64,000 nucleotides of DNA, taken from NCBI GenBank assembly GCA_010093485.1, contig MU001492.1:2341122-2405121 (forward strand), in the 5' to 3' direction. Positions 43,234-53,550 of this stretch are shown here, piece after piece (position 1 is the stretch's first letter; each line of letters opens with the position of its first letter). Under the pieces are notes generated by a model that was not told the origin of the DNA, searched no databases, and saw only the letters and a list, made by a program, of their open reading frames with translations. The position numbers and the translations under genes are program-made. The DNA comes from Karstenula rhodostoma CBS 690.94. Taxonomy: Eukaryota; Ascomycota; Dothideomycetes; Pleosporales; Didymosphaeriaceae.

Positions 43234-43380
43234 GGAAACACGGTCGCTTGAAATTATGCATATCATCATTCTTGATCTCTCAATCCATCCTTGGATATGC
43301 TTTCCTAACCGCCCTCATAATACTCGATACTCCGTCTATTAAATATGCAAAATCGCCTCAAATCCAAGCATGACCATCGC

Positions 43381-44187
43381 CTACTGCGAAGAACCGCCAG
43401 AAATAGTAATGACCTGACCGTTTACCCAACCGCTATCTTGGCTCGCTAAGAAAGCGACTACCCTCGCAACGTCCTCAGGTACCGCACACCGTCCTAAAGG
43501 ACAATTCTCCGCCATCCCCTTCTCTATAACCTCAGCGGAGAGATCAGCGGTGGCCCCCGGTATGTATCTATAAGCATTCTGCGTGAACATGTCGCTCTTG
43601 ATACCACCAGGTGCTACACCGTTGACGGTGATCCCGCGCTTGCCAAAGTCCGTTGCGAACGCCTTGACGAAACCAATGACAGCCATCTTGGACGCGTTGT
43701 AGAGCGCGTGGTCCTTCACCCCCAGGAGACCAGCGGCAATGGACGTCATGAGGACTATGCGGCCGTTGTCCTCAATGTGCTTGTACGCTGTCTGGCCGAC
43801 GAAGAACTGCGCCCTCGTGTTCAAGTTGAAAACATGGTCGTACTTCTCCTCGGTAATCTCCTCCGTCTTGTCCCAGCTCTCTGTGCCGGAGTTGCTCATC
43901 ACGATGTCGATTTTCTTGAATGCCTTCTTTGCGTCTTCGAACAGGCGGTTGATTTCCGAGACCTTGGAGACATCGGCTTGGATCGCGATGGCCTTTGCGC
44001 CGTTGTTGAATCCTTCGATGATCTTGACGACTTCTTCCGCGGGGCCCTGCGATGAGACGTAGTTGACGACGACGGACGCGCCGCGTTTGCCGAGCTCGAT
44101 GGCACAGCCGCGACCGATTCCGCGGCCAGCACCGGTGACGAGGGCGACCTTGCCTTCGAGGGAGGCGGTGGGGACGTTGATAACCAT
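43381..44187 (-). CDS. classical short-chain dehydrogenase/reductase, T3HN-reductase-like
   Basis: NADP(H)-type SDR resembling fungal tri/tetrahydroxynaphthalene reductases of melanin synthesis and related polyketide ketoreductases. Single exon, 268 aa. Cofactor motif TGAGRGIG begins at Thr18; catalytic tetrad Asn123 (NLNTRAQ), Ser149 (MTSIAAG), Tyr163 and Lys167 (YNASK); then TVNGVAPGGIKSDMF and the C-terminal GWVNGQVITISGG. The YIPG segment after the PGG loop is also found in naphthol reductases. No polyketide synthase or scytalone dehydratase lies in the window, so assignment to melanin synthesis is only possible, not shown. Lack of introns differs from many such genes. Confidence 0.85.
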   Translation of the reverse strand: MVINVPTASLEGKVALVTGAGRGIGRGCAIELGKRGASVVVNYVSSQGPAEEVVKIIEGFNNGAKAIAIQADVSKVSEINRLFEDAKKAFKKIDIVMSNSGTESWDKTEEITEEKYDHVFNLNTRAQFFVGQTAYKHIEDNGRIVLMTSIAAGLLGVKDHALYNASKMAVIGFVKAFATDFGKRGITVNGVAPGGIKSDMFTQNAYRYIPGATADLSAEVIEKGMAENCPLGRCAVPEDVARVVAFLASQDSGWVNGQVITISGGSSQ

Positions 44188-45096
44188 TTTATTATGTGGA
44201 GGAAGATAGTCCTATTGGCTGGATTCGTATGTTCGAAATCAGGCTATGCGAACTCTTGTGCGTGAGTCGAGAGAGCGACAGTAGACAGAAAGGACTTGCG
44301 AAGGGGTATCGAACAATAAAGAAGCTGCGATGTGAATAATAAAAGTTGGGTTTGTGGTCCGCTCTTCGCATATAAAGTCAGGCACATCGTCGGCATCGCT
44401 TCTTACGAACGGAGGTGGGTGGGGATCCGAACGGCACTCAGCCTTATGAGACCGGATCGGGCCTTGTGTTATTCGCTCTCTTGCCCGTTTCTGAATCAAA
44501 GCCCTGAATTGCCGGAGTATTGACATCGGAACGGTCAAGGGTTGCGTGGTCGGAGGTCGGATGGAGGAGGAGTAGTACGGGAGAGGGGCCATTGTGTGAC
44601 TATCCGAAGGTGAAAGGCTCAAGCATTGATAACTGTTGAACAAGCTCATCCCGATCTCGTTTCTCTTTCATGATGCAGAGTTTTTTAGCATCCGATTCCC
44701 CATGATGTTGGTTCAGAGTATCAATGCCAGCACCGTGTTGAAGGTTCCATGGTGCGCTGCGGGAGCGGGGCGCACCGCACCACACGACGGCCGAAGATGA
44801 CGTGCATACCGCAGCCTCATTCGTGCTGGTCAACAACCACGAGGCGTTCTGATGTCCTGATTCTAGCGGGAACGCAACCATCCAAGCATCCGTTCTCGAT
44901 GTGACCCAGCGACCAGTTGCTGTGGACTTCTCCTTCCCACGTGGCCCAAGCGCCTATCCTTTCCGACTATCGATTACGATCTCGGAAAGCTAATCACGTC
45001 AACCCACGTCGATGTTCTCCCGCCTCCGCCTTCACAGACGACCCCACATAATAAACAAACGTCCTTTGTCTTCCTCACAACTCTTCGAAAGCCAAT
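44188..45096. other. divergent intergenic region, SDR / SurE-type gene
   Basis: 909 bp between divergent start codons, holding both promoters. No further gene or repeat recognised. Confidence 0.5.
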
Positions 45097-46365
45097 ATGC
45101 ACATCCTCGTAAGTAAACATCAAATCAATTGTTGACTCTTCGCGAGCTTCTGCAAGCCGCGGCAAAACGCAGTACAGGAACTCTGTGGGGTGCCAAAACA
45201 CAAAGATCTCAAAGTGAACATCGAATACTTTGTCACAGTATTTCGCTCATGACCAATTCCAGATCACCAACGACGATGGCCCTCCATCTGATGTTTCTTC
45301 GCCATACGTGCATTCGCTAGGTACATGCGCCCTCGTCGGATGCTGCCACAACGAGACTGATGCCAGATAGTCTCGACGCTCCAGTCGCATGGCCACACCG
45401 TCTCCGTCGTTCTCCCGCATACCCAGCGCTCTTGGATCGGCAAAGCCCATCTCGTCGGCCACTCGATCAAACCCACATACTTCCGACCATTACCTCTGCG
45501 CAGCGAAAACGGCCGCCTCCAAAACAACGGTACAACCCATACGCGCCCACTCCCCGACTCCTCTACCGAGGAAGAGTGGATCCTTGTGGACAGCACGCCC
45601 GCGTCTTGCGTCCAGATCGGCCTATTCCACTACTTCAAGAGCAGGGGCCCGATAGACCTCGTCGTCTCTGGGCCCAACTATGGCCGGAACAGCACGGCTG
45701 TGTTCAGTTTGTCCAGCGGGACCATCGGCGGCGCCATGGAAGCCGCCGTCTGCGGATACAAGTCGATTGCGCTGTCGTACGCCTTCTTCGACCGAAACCA
45801 CGATGCGGCAATAATATCAGGAGCGTCGGAACTCTCCGCGCGCCTCATACAGCATCTTTTCGATAACTGGAACCCCGACACACACCTCTACAGCGTCAAT
45901 GTGCCGCTGGTCGAGAACGTGGGCGGGAAGAAAATACTGTACACAAACATGCTGCAGAATGCGTGGAAGTCGGGCTCGTGCTTCCAGCCCATCGAAGTGC
46001 CCTCGGAGAGCGACGAGTCGCCCTCGGACATCGAGGCGCAGATCCGGAAACAGGAGGAGAAGCTCGGCCGGAAGGAGTTGCTCGGCGGCGAGTCCGGCGG
46101 TGATAGTGGCAGAGAAACGCCCGTCGGGGGCCACATACGGTACACGCACAAGCACTTCAAGTGGGCGCCCCGGTTCAAGGATGTGTACGAGAGTGTGGAG
46201 CAGAGCGAGCCTGGGAACGATGGGTGGGCGGTTGCGCAGGGGTACACGAGTGTGACGCCCTTGAGAGCAAACTTCATGCATACGCCTGGGGACTTCACTG
46301 GGGAGATCGCCTTGGACAATGTCGGGAAGGGAAACGTGCCCGAAGAAGTCGCGGCGGAAAACTAA
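45097..46365 (+). CDS. SurE-family phosphatase/5'-nucleotidase
   Basis: Metal-dependent SurE-fold phosphatase, a family that removes phosphate from nucleotides and other small esters. Exons 45097-45108, 45263-45320 and 45371-46365 give 354 aa; the first coding exon has only 12 nt (Met-His-Ile-Leu). Metal ligands Asp8 and Asp9 lie in ILITNDDGP, then SWIGKAHLVGHS (the conserved Ser loop), DSTPASCVQIGLF and SGPNYGRNS, another metal/phosphate loop, and GTIGGAMEA. The second acceptor must be GATAG at 45370: the alternative AG five bases earlier shifts the frame. A charged insert (IEAQIRKQEEKLGRKEL) precedes the C-terminal LRANFMHTPG. No signal peptide, so probably intracellular. Confidence 0.92.
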
Positions 46366-46649
46366 AAGGCGTAGAGAAAAGATTGGGGGCATAGACGGGA
46401 TACGACACTTATGATATTGCATCTATGAACGACTGTACACTTTTGCTTTACTCCCTTAGCGTTCTCAGGAAGACACAATCATTGGAGCGAGCGATATGGG
46501 GCTGTTAGCAATGGGCTGTGACTCGGGATTCCCAATCAAGTCAAAATCAAGCAATATTAGCATGCACCAGCTTCAAGCTCAGATTTGGGGGGTTTGGGAG
46601 GTATATTGCCAGCCAACGTGCCACCTATCATCCCACATCCATCACTTCC

Positions 46650-48561
46650 TCAGATATCAAAAACACCCCCCATCCCCACCCTCACATCCACAAAATCCGC
46701 CCTCCACCCCTTGTACTGGCCCAACCCCCTCTTGATCTCGCGCACCCGCTCAATCCTCCTCTTCCCCTCCTCCTCCTGCGCCAGCCTAAACGCATCCTCA
46801 TCGAACTCAAAGTCGTCCAAGCTGCCCACGCTCTCCTGCCTCGCCCTGGGCGCCTCCGCCCCACGTTGCCGCGACGCGCCCGTGAACGCCGAGATGCCGG
46901 ACTGAATGACATCCTGCAGCGACGACGTCTGGCGGCCCGAGGCGCGGCGCGCAGTGGGCGTGCTCCCGGAGAGATCGACGTCGTCGAAGTCGCCCGCGTG
47001 GTCGTCGATGCCGGGCTGCAGGGCGGCGCGCTTGTCGCGCCACACGCCGCGGCGGAGCTCGAAGTTTTCTTCCTCGAGCTCGCGCACCTTGGCCAGGAGC
47101 AGGTCGCGCTCTTCGTCGACGAGCTCCTGCACGCTGCTGTCCTCGATGTTGCCTAGGTCCGCCTTGCGGCGGCGCTGCTCGGCCTCGCGGAGCCGCGCGT
47201 TCTCGTTGCTTAGACCCGTCACGCGGGTGCGTAGCTCGGCCGCTTCACGCTCGATCTTTTTGTGCTCCTGGAGTCGCGTTTGGTTGCGTGCGTCGTTGTC
47301 GCGGTGGAGCTGCGTGAGGGTTTCTATTTTCTTTTCCAGCAGCTCGGCGCGGGATATCGAGTCGGATGCTTTGCGGTTGGCAGCGCCCAGCTCTGCTTCG
47401 AGCTGAGCAATACGTGTCTGCGCCGAATCGCGATCAGAGCCTTCCTTGGCCGCCTGCTCGCCTGCCTTGTCCAGATTGGCCTTGAGGTCTGACAGCTCGG
47501 TCTTGGTGGAACTAGCTTCTTGCTCTGCCTTTTGTAGGGAGGTCTCCAACGTGGATATCCGGGCCTGCAGCTCGCTCTGCTTGCTCGTTTGGTCCGCAGC
47601 TTGCTTGTTGAGGTTCGAAATCTCCAGCTCTAGCGATTCGATCGTCTCGGATTTGGATGCAACCTGAGCATTGAGATCATCGATCGAGGCAGACTGATTG
47701 GGCGTGGATGCTCGTTTGATTGATTTTGAGGATTGAGTCTGCAGATAGGACAGCTGTCGCGTGAGCGATTCGACTTCAGACTTCTATTCAATGCGTCAGC
47801 AGCCGTCGCGCTTCTGCATCTTTTACAGAGACTCGGGCGGAGGCTACTTACCAACTTATCAGCCTCCTTGGCCTTCTCTGCTGCAAGCGCTGCCTCTCCA
47901 CGCCCCTCCCTCAGCTCTTCCAGCTCCTCCTCGCCCTTCTTCCATCTGTTCTCGCCCTGCTCCACTTCCCCTGCCAGCCGCTTGTTCTCCTTTTCCAGCT
48001 CCTCAATGCGCTGCGCCTGCTCCCTGTATATATCACTCGACACCCCTCCTCCAGGTGTAGTGGCTGTCGGAGATGTGGGTCCTCCTGCAGCGCGGTAGAA
48101 CGAGGCAGATCGCTGACGCGACTCGACAGCTATAGAGGGCTTGCGATGGTGAGAGGGCGTCGTAGAAGGCAGCTCGGTAGGCTCGTCGTCGTCAATATCG
48201 ACAGGACCGGGAGATGCGCTTGTAATTTCGGGTACTTCAGCTGCCTCGGCTTCAGCGGCGGTCTCTTCGAGCTTCTCCTCTTGCGTTTCCGCTGCGGTGG
48301 ACGCTTCTGGTTTGTCGTCCTTCTTCTTTGCGGCACCGCCTGCCTTCTTGGCGTTCTTCTTCTTCAACGCTTCATACTGTGGGATCGAAATTAGCACATG
48401 CGACTTGTTGCTTTGCCAGCATCATCATTAGACGCAAAGAGACTCGTGGCAGCAACAGAGCTCCTCCTGCCCGCAGCTATGCGCGCGGTGAACTGGGTAT
48501 CGCATACCTTCTTCTTAGCCGCAGCTACCTTGGCAGCTTTCTCTTTGTCTTCGTCGGCCAT
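46650..48561 (-). CDS. coiled-coil protein, unknown function
   Basis: Exons 48561-48508, 48376-47852 and 47783-46650 give 570 aa. The start is MADEDKEKAAKVAAAKKK, an Ala/Lys/Glu-rich helix, followed by an acidic segment and a Ser/Pro/Thr linker (SHHRKPSIAVESRQRSASF). From ~residue 130 to ~430 the sequence is a long coiled coil with heptad leucines (AQRIEELEKENKRLAGEVE, VESLTRQLSYLQTQ, AELLEKKIETLTQL). The C-terminus is conserved-looking: DDFEFDEDAFRLAQEEEGKR then RIERVREIKRGLGQYKGWRADFVD (given as short pieces RIERVREIKRGL and YKGWRADFVD). Filamentous-fungal relatives are commonly labelled M protein repeat protein, an uninformative name. It may be a Golgi- or cytoskeleton-associated tether; that is inference. 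Confidence 0.8.
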
Positions 48562-48800
48562 TGTGACTATTTATTTCGAGGTGTATAACTCTATTGCGAG
48601 TCGAGAAGCATACAGGATGCCGTTGATAGCTCGCTCGCGCGGGTCGCTGATGCCAAGTGGAGCATGGCCAAAAAGGCGCTAGATCCACATAGGTAACGTT
48701 ACATACCTTTGCTCGAGCATGCTCGTCCGATGCATGCTTTGGATGCCGCAACCACAGTCTTCAATGGTCTTCTGAAAGTTTCTGCTGGTTTCTTCCTCCA

Positions 48801-48830
48801 GCGGCAAGCTAAGCGGCAAGCTAAGCGGCA
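48801..48830. repeat. 12-bp tandem repeat
   Basis: Two and a half copies of GCGGCAAGCTAA, leading directly into the element-end repeat. Confidence 0.9.
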
Positions 48831-48890
48831 GTCGCAGTCTATATTTGTCTATCATTTTACAGGACACCACTTCGTGGTTCGTGTCAACAA
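48823..48890 (-). repeat. solo copy of the inverted-repeat element end
   Basis: On the minus strand it reads GTTGTTGACACGAACCACGA then AGTGGTGTCCTGTAAAATGA and TAGACAAATATAGACTGCGA. It matches the right arm of the 20.7-21.1 kb element over about 65 bp. No opposite arm was found nearby. Confidence 0.7.
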
Positions 48891-50035
48891 CCACCAACAT
48901 GTGAAGCGAAGACACAGAACGAGCAGCTCACCGCACCAATCAACAAAAGATCATGCGTACCCCTCCAGATGACCCGCCCGCTCTCCCGTCCCGTCCCACG
49001 CTCAACCCCAACCTGAAGCAAGTACCATACCATCTCCACTCCAAAACAGCGCATCCCATAATATCCCACCTGTGATATCGACATCGGCGCGGGTATAGAT
49101 TTCAGGGGCACTGCGCATCCATCCGGGGCTGTGTCGCGGGAGGGGTGTGGCATGAAGCGAGATTGCGGAAGCATAGCAGTTTGTGCGATATGGATCGATT
49201 TGTGTCAGGTGCCTGACGAGTTGCCATGGCTCCGAGCTTATCTCGCCTCCAGGTGTCTGGAGACGGGCGGCGGGGTTCACGCCCATGCCAAAAGCAGCAG
49301 GCTACTCAGACGCGCTGCAACGTCGCCACAAGCACGCTGACACTTTCGTCGCCGAGGCCAGAAAGCATCTTGTAGACAGAGATCGTTGAATGTGCATGCA
49401 TGTTTCATCTGTATTTGACTACCTACTCGCAACCGCTCGCTCATTCGCAGCTAGATCGACAATACGAGATTGCACCTCCCAAGCTTCCTCTCCAAAGCTG
49501 CACATGTACGCCGAGTATGGGCCCATCCATCGCTGCCCTGCTGCAAGAAGAAGAGACATAGTCATCCGTGAGCGTTGTAGCTCTCTGCGCCCATTGCATC
49601 TCAATAGGCCCGTCGGCATAAGAGTATGCCACAAAACAAAAGACATCAAGGAGAGATCAGAAAAGGAGACAAAGGGTATGTGGGTGGTATAAAGCCTCAG
49701 CACCGGTCAAGATATTCCAGAAATCCGCTCCGCCTCAACTCGTCTAGATACCTATCCTTCCAGCGTGGTATAATAAGAAAGGAATTGTGCAAATGAAAGT
49801 GGTTTATGTAGTGTGCTGATCCGGTTCACATTCCAAATCGAGAGATGCATCGCAATATGCGCCGTGAAAAGGGGTTCGTAGAGGGCCTCGCTTTCAAAAA
49901 CTCCGTGTCATGCGAGATGTATTAAGGGAATGGTGGTTGCGCTTGATATGCCATGAAGTCGTGTGGCGGTCATGTAACCAGTGCGTGAGGGGGGGATGCA
50001 ACGATAGAGGGAAGTCATGACCTTGACCGTTGGCA

Positions 50036-52750
50036 TCAAGTCCGAGACGACCCTTTCGATTCCTTGGTTTTCCAAAATTGCATGAGCTTGCTGAGCCGCT
50101 TGTGCTTCTTCTTGGACTCCTTTTGGGTGGCGTCCGTGAGTCCATATTCTGACTGTGGCCGAGTCTCGATCGACAGCTTGCTTCTCTCACCGAATGACCC
50201 GCTGTTCATCAAACGAGAGAGGCTGGCAATGCTCGAGCGCTTGCGGCGACGCGTTTCAACTTCGCTTGGAGCGGAGCAGAGAGAAGCAGACCGATCACCT
50301 GGCTGCCGGGGGCTTGGCAGGGGGAAGGCGCTCTGCATCGCGCTCGTCATGGTGGACCGAGAAGAGGTCAGCGAAGGAACGTCGTCAACCGACACGCGAA
50401 GTTCTGGGCCTGGCTCGCCAAATCGTGGTGAGGGCATCGCCTGGTAGTCAGTCATGGACGATGCAGCTGTGCCCAACCGTGGAGTATCCAAGGAGACCTG
50501 GCTAGACCTGAAGTCCGGTGATGAAAAGGAGGAGGTGAAGGTGTCTGGGGTCATGAGATTTTGCTGCTCCAAAGGCAGAGACAGGTTCATGACAGTGTGC
50601 GTCTCCTTGGTGTCGTCTCCAGTGACTTGAGGTGTGACGGTAGAATCGGAAGAATGGGTGAGAGACGACGTTCGCGGCTCTTCGTAATCTTCAACAATTT
50701 CCACCGCATCGGCAGGTGTGTAACGGGGGGCTTCTTCGACATTCGTGGCTGATTTTGGAATAGCACGTGGAGAACACGGTTCGGTCGACTCTTCCCTCCG
50801 GCATCTGTCATTGCGTTTGAGACCTAGACCATCGCTAAAGTTCCAATTCATAGATGAACCATTCTGATGATCGTCAGTCTCCACGACTTGTATCTTCGGC
50901 TCTTCGGCATCATCTTGCTCCGCAGGCTCAGAGTGCGTGCTCTTGCCACTGGAAGTGGGTGTGTCGTCTTCTGGTTCATCTTCTTCGAACACATCTGCCA
51001 TAGTAGAAGATGTGGCAGCTGCGGTGCTTCGGAGTTCGAAGGGCACCAATGCTGGTGCGCTCTCCGTCCGCCGATGATTCTGGAGAACACCTCCTGAGCT
51101 ATGCATAGCTCTTCGGTGTGCAGCAAAGCCGCGCTGGGTGCGGGCATTGGTACCGTTGAATGGTCCAAGCGCCGCGTCCAGATCGATCACGGAGCTCATC
51201 GTGTCAGAATCTACGCGTTTGAGCTCACGAGGCTGCCATGATGCGTAATCGGTCTGTGTCTTTGGAACAGTGACAGCATCCTCGGTGGGCGACACTATCG
51301 TCACCGTGTTATCGACGTCGAAGTTGGCTTCAAAATCCGGGTCCTCGGAGACATCTGAATCGTCTTCCCCTGTGGATTGCGGAGGTGGTGTAGAGGCTCT
51401 ATCCTTGATCTTTTTGCTGTGCTTCGCCTTCTTTGGAATGATCGAACTTGCCCAGGATTTGACTTTTCTCGGGGCCTTGTTAGATTTCCGTGATTTGGTC
51501 TTGGTGCTCTGCTCGCCAGACTCCTCTTCATCGACCATAGGAGAAGGCAAAGGCGACTCGACGGGAACAGTTAGAGTCGGGTCAGAAACACTAGACAGAT
51601 TCGGTACAGAGGGGTCGCTACGGCGGGGCTCGGACCTGAAGAAGCTCCGACGTTTGGCCGGAAGAGCCGTAATGTTGGGGGTCGTAATCGCGGTCGGAGA
51701 GACTGCGGAAGACGGACGCTTGCGGTTGAGCGCATCGTTCCCACGGTTGTTACGACCGCCCAAGATTGCGCCGGCAGTACTAGGGCGAGACTCGTCCTGA
51801 ACAGTGCTAAGCGTAGGGCGACCGTTTCTGAATGTTTGCGGGCTCGATGTTCCGGAGCTAATTACGGACGACAGACTGTTCGTCGCCGAATGGCCTCGGA
51901 AGGTTGACATGGATGTTTCAGTCTCCGAAGAGATGGTCGAAAGCGGTCGGATGTATTCAACTTTGTCAGAAAACCCGACTCGTGCTCGAGAGGGAGGTCG
52001 TGGGGTCTCGTCTGCGTCTTGAAGTGAGCCAGCATCTCGCAATGACGGTTGAGACGTGGACTTGTTCACAGAATGGCCAGGCGCGAACAGTGGTCCCTCT
52101 GAAGGAGTGACGGGCGCACTGCCAGCTCGGGGATGCGCGGGAGGGTTCATCATCGAGGATAGATCGTGAGATGACACAGCCCCGGAGCGGCGGTGAGCAT
52201 GGCCTCGTCGTCCGGCAGGTGGTCCTGGCCGTAGGGTGCTGTTGGATGGTGGAGGTAGAACGTCATCGCCCTTGGTGGGACTGGTGCTCAACAGCGAAGC
52301 GCCTCCTGGTCGGCCGTCCCCGCCGATGAACTCGCTCCCACCGCGCCTGTGTCCTCCGATTGGTCTCGAGGGCGTCGCCGGAGTTATGGGAGTCGTGGGC
52401 ATTGCCATTGGAGACAGTTGCGGAGAAGTGGCTGTTACGGTCGGCGCGGATGTCCCGGCTGGGTTGAAACTGAAGTCGGGCAACGCGTTGATTGATTTCC
52501 CTCTGGCATGCGCAGAGCCTCGACGGGCGGTAGGATATGCTTGGAGCGACATGGGGCGCGCATTGGCAGTGGGAGCGGGGGCTGAAGGGGTCGGGTCCGG
52601 GTCTCGCATGGGAAAAGAGAAGTCGGGATTCGGCAGCAGCTCGATGGGACCGGTCTGGGAGGGACGGCGGCGCTGGTAAAGCGGTGAGCCGATCTGGAGG
52701 GATTGCTGTGTCTGCGTCACCTGCTGTCGTGGCAGGGCGATCTGAGCCAT
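50036..52750 (-). CDS. large disordered Ser/Pro/Thr-rich protein (annotated in fungi as cell wall proline-rich protein)
   Basis: Single-exon frame of 904 aa. I tentatively match it to the fungal group called cell wall proline-rich protein, from blocks such as GHRRGGSEFIGGDGR, RRSGAVSSHDLSSMMN, GHSVNKSTSQPSLR and KVEYIRPLSTISSE. Nearly all of it is low-complexity Ser/Pro/Thr with acidic clusters (GEDDSDVSEDPDFEANFD) and basic clusters (RKVKSWASSIIPKKAKHSKK). The C-terminus is conserved-looking and basic: KRSSIASLSRLMNS and KKKHKRLSKLMQFWKTKESK. There is no signal peptide or membrane segment, so an actual wall location is doubtful; many SP/TP sites and short basic motifs fit a phospho-regulated cytoplasmic scaffold better. 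That last point is inference. Confidence 0.7.
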   Translation of the reverse strand: MAQIALPRQQVTQTQQSLQIGSPLYQRRRPSQTGPIELLPNPDFSFPMRDPDPTPSAPAPTANARPMSLQAYPTARRGSAHARGKSINALPDFSFNPAGTSAPTVTATSPQLSPMAMPTTPITPATPSRPIGGHRRGGSEFIGGDGRPGGASLLSTSPTKGDDVLPPPSNSTLRPGPPAGRRGHAHRRSGAVSSHDLSSMMNPPAHPRAGSAPVTPSEGPLFAPGHSVNKSTSQPSLRDAGSLQDADETPRPPSRARVGFSDKVEYIRPLSTISSETETSMSTFRGHSATNSLSSVISSGTSSPQTFRNGRPTLSTVQDESRPSTAGAILGGRNNRGNDALNRKRPSSAVSPTAITTPNITALPAKRRSFFRSEPRRSDPSVPNLSSVSDPTLTVPVESPLPSPMVDEEESGEQSTKTKSRKSNKAPRKVKSWASSIIPKKAKHSKKIKDRASTPPPQSTGEDDSDVSEDPDFEANFDVDNTVTIVSPTEDAVTVPKTQTDYASWQPRELKRVDSDTMSSVIDLDAALGPFNGTNARTQRGFAAHRRAMHSSGGVLQNHRRTESAPALVPFELRSTAAATSSTMADVFEEDEPEDDTPTSSGKSTHSEPAEQDDAEEPKIQVVETDDHQNGSSMNWNFSDGLGLKRNDRCRREESTEPCSPRAIPKSATNVEEAPRYTPADAVEIVEDYEEPRTSSLTHSSDSTVTPQVTGDDTKETHTVMNLSLPLEQQNLMTPDTFTSSFSSPDFRSSQVSLDTPRLGTAASSMTDYQAMPSPRFGEPGPELRVSVDDVPSLTSSRSTMTSAMQSAFPLPSPRQPGDRSASLCSAPSEVETRRRKRSSIASLSRLMNSGSFGERSKLSIETRPQSEYGLTDATQKESKKKHKRLSKLMQFWKTKESKGSSRT

Positions 52751-53492
52751 GGCGAAGCAGCTGAGGGCCCCCGAGGGACGCGATCGACTGCGGCGGGCAG
52801 CTTGACGAAATTAGGGGATTGTGATGCAACGCGCTGCTTGGCCCCTTGGTGGGGTGTGCGGCTTGCGTTCCAGAGGGCGGCAGTTGCGGGGGCTGCGGTT
52901 GGACGACTTGGTCGTCGAAGTGCTACAAGGGCGGGCACGGCGGAATCGAGACGAAACAGGCGCGCTCGAGGTACAAGGTGGTGAGGGGATTACTGCGGCG
53001 GCAGGCTAGGTCAGCACGTAGATTGGAGTCGCGCGGGCGGGGGGGGCGCATACAGTATACGGTGGGTGGGCCCAGTCTTGCAGTCGGTCGAGGGTGCGGG
53101 CGCAAGAACAAGGTGGGTTGTTGAGTGAGAGCCAGTACACCCAAGGCAAGATTAAAGAATGACGGGAAATGAACGGACAGGTACCGCCATCGACTGACAA
53201 CGTGCCGCGGCCGCTGTCGAGTGCGACTTGGGTTCCAGAGCGGAGGGGGGGGAGGAGGGGAGGAGAGGGTGGGGAGGGCGGTGATGCGAGCAGCAGCAGG
53301 CGGCCAGAGGTGAGAGAGAGGCAAGTGTCGGTTTTGGGAGAGCGCAACCGACTAGGCTGGGGCGCTGGGGCGCTGGGGCGGGAGACGGTCCACATCAAAA
53401 CCGTGGCCCATGCGCATCCTTGCTGCAGTCATTTTACATACATGCCCGGTCAGGGCAGGCGCCTCATCTTATCGCAGGTGCTGGCATCCACA

Positions 53493-53550
53493 GGCACTGG
53501 CACTGGCACTGGCACTGGCACTGGCACTGGCACTGGCACTGGCACTGGCA
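53493..53550. repeat. hexanucleotide microsatellite (GGCACT)n
   Basis: About 9.7 uninterrupted copies of GGCACT. In an overlapping + strand open frame it would read as Gly-Thr repeats, but that frame is not otherwise gene-like. Confidence 0.95.

Larger units (their letters stand above)
41847..43380. other. AT-rich island with repeats
   Basis: 1.5 kb between the FAD oxidoreductase and SDR genes. From about 42240 to 43370 the sequence turns AT- and TA-rich (runs such as TTAGATATAGAATAG and TATATTATATATTAAG), unlike the rest of the window. It carries a 23-24 bp direct repeat (42401 and 43210), a shorter repeat AGTCTA(C/T)TTAGGATAAC near 42932 and 42986, and one ORF of 134 codons. This looks like a decayed mobile element, possibly altered by repeat-induced point mutation. 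Confidence 0.55.
48562..50035. other. intergenic region with element-end copy
   Basis: 1.47 kb between the coiled-coil gene start and the end of the next minus-strand gene. It contains a 12-bp tandem repeat (48801-48830) running into a copy of the inverted-repeat element end (48823-48890), about 260 bp upstream of the coiled-coil gene. No gene recognised. Confidence 0.5.

Noticed and set aside
51270..51800. 176-codon ORF on the + strand
   Set aside because: Antisense to the large Ser/Pro-rich gene; no conserved motif.
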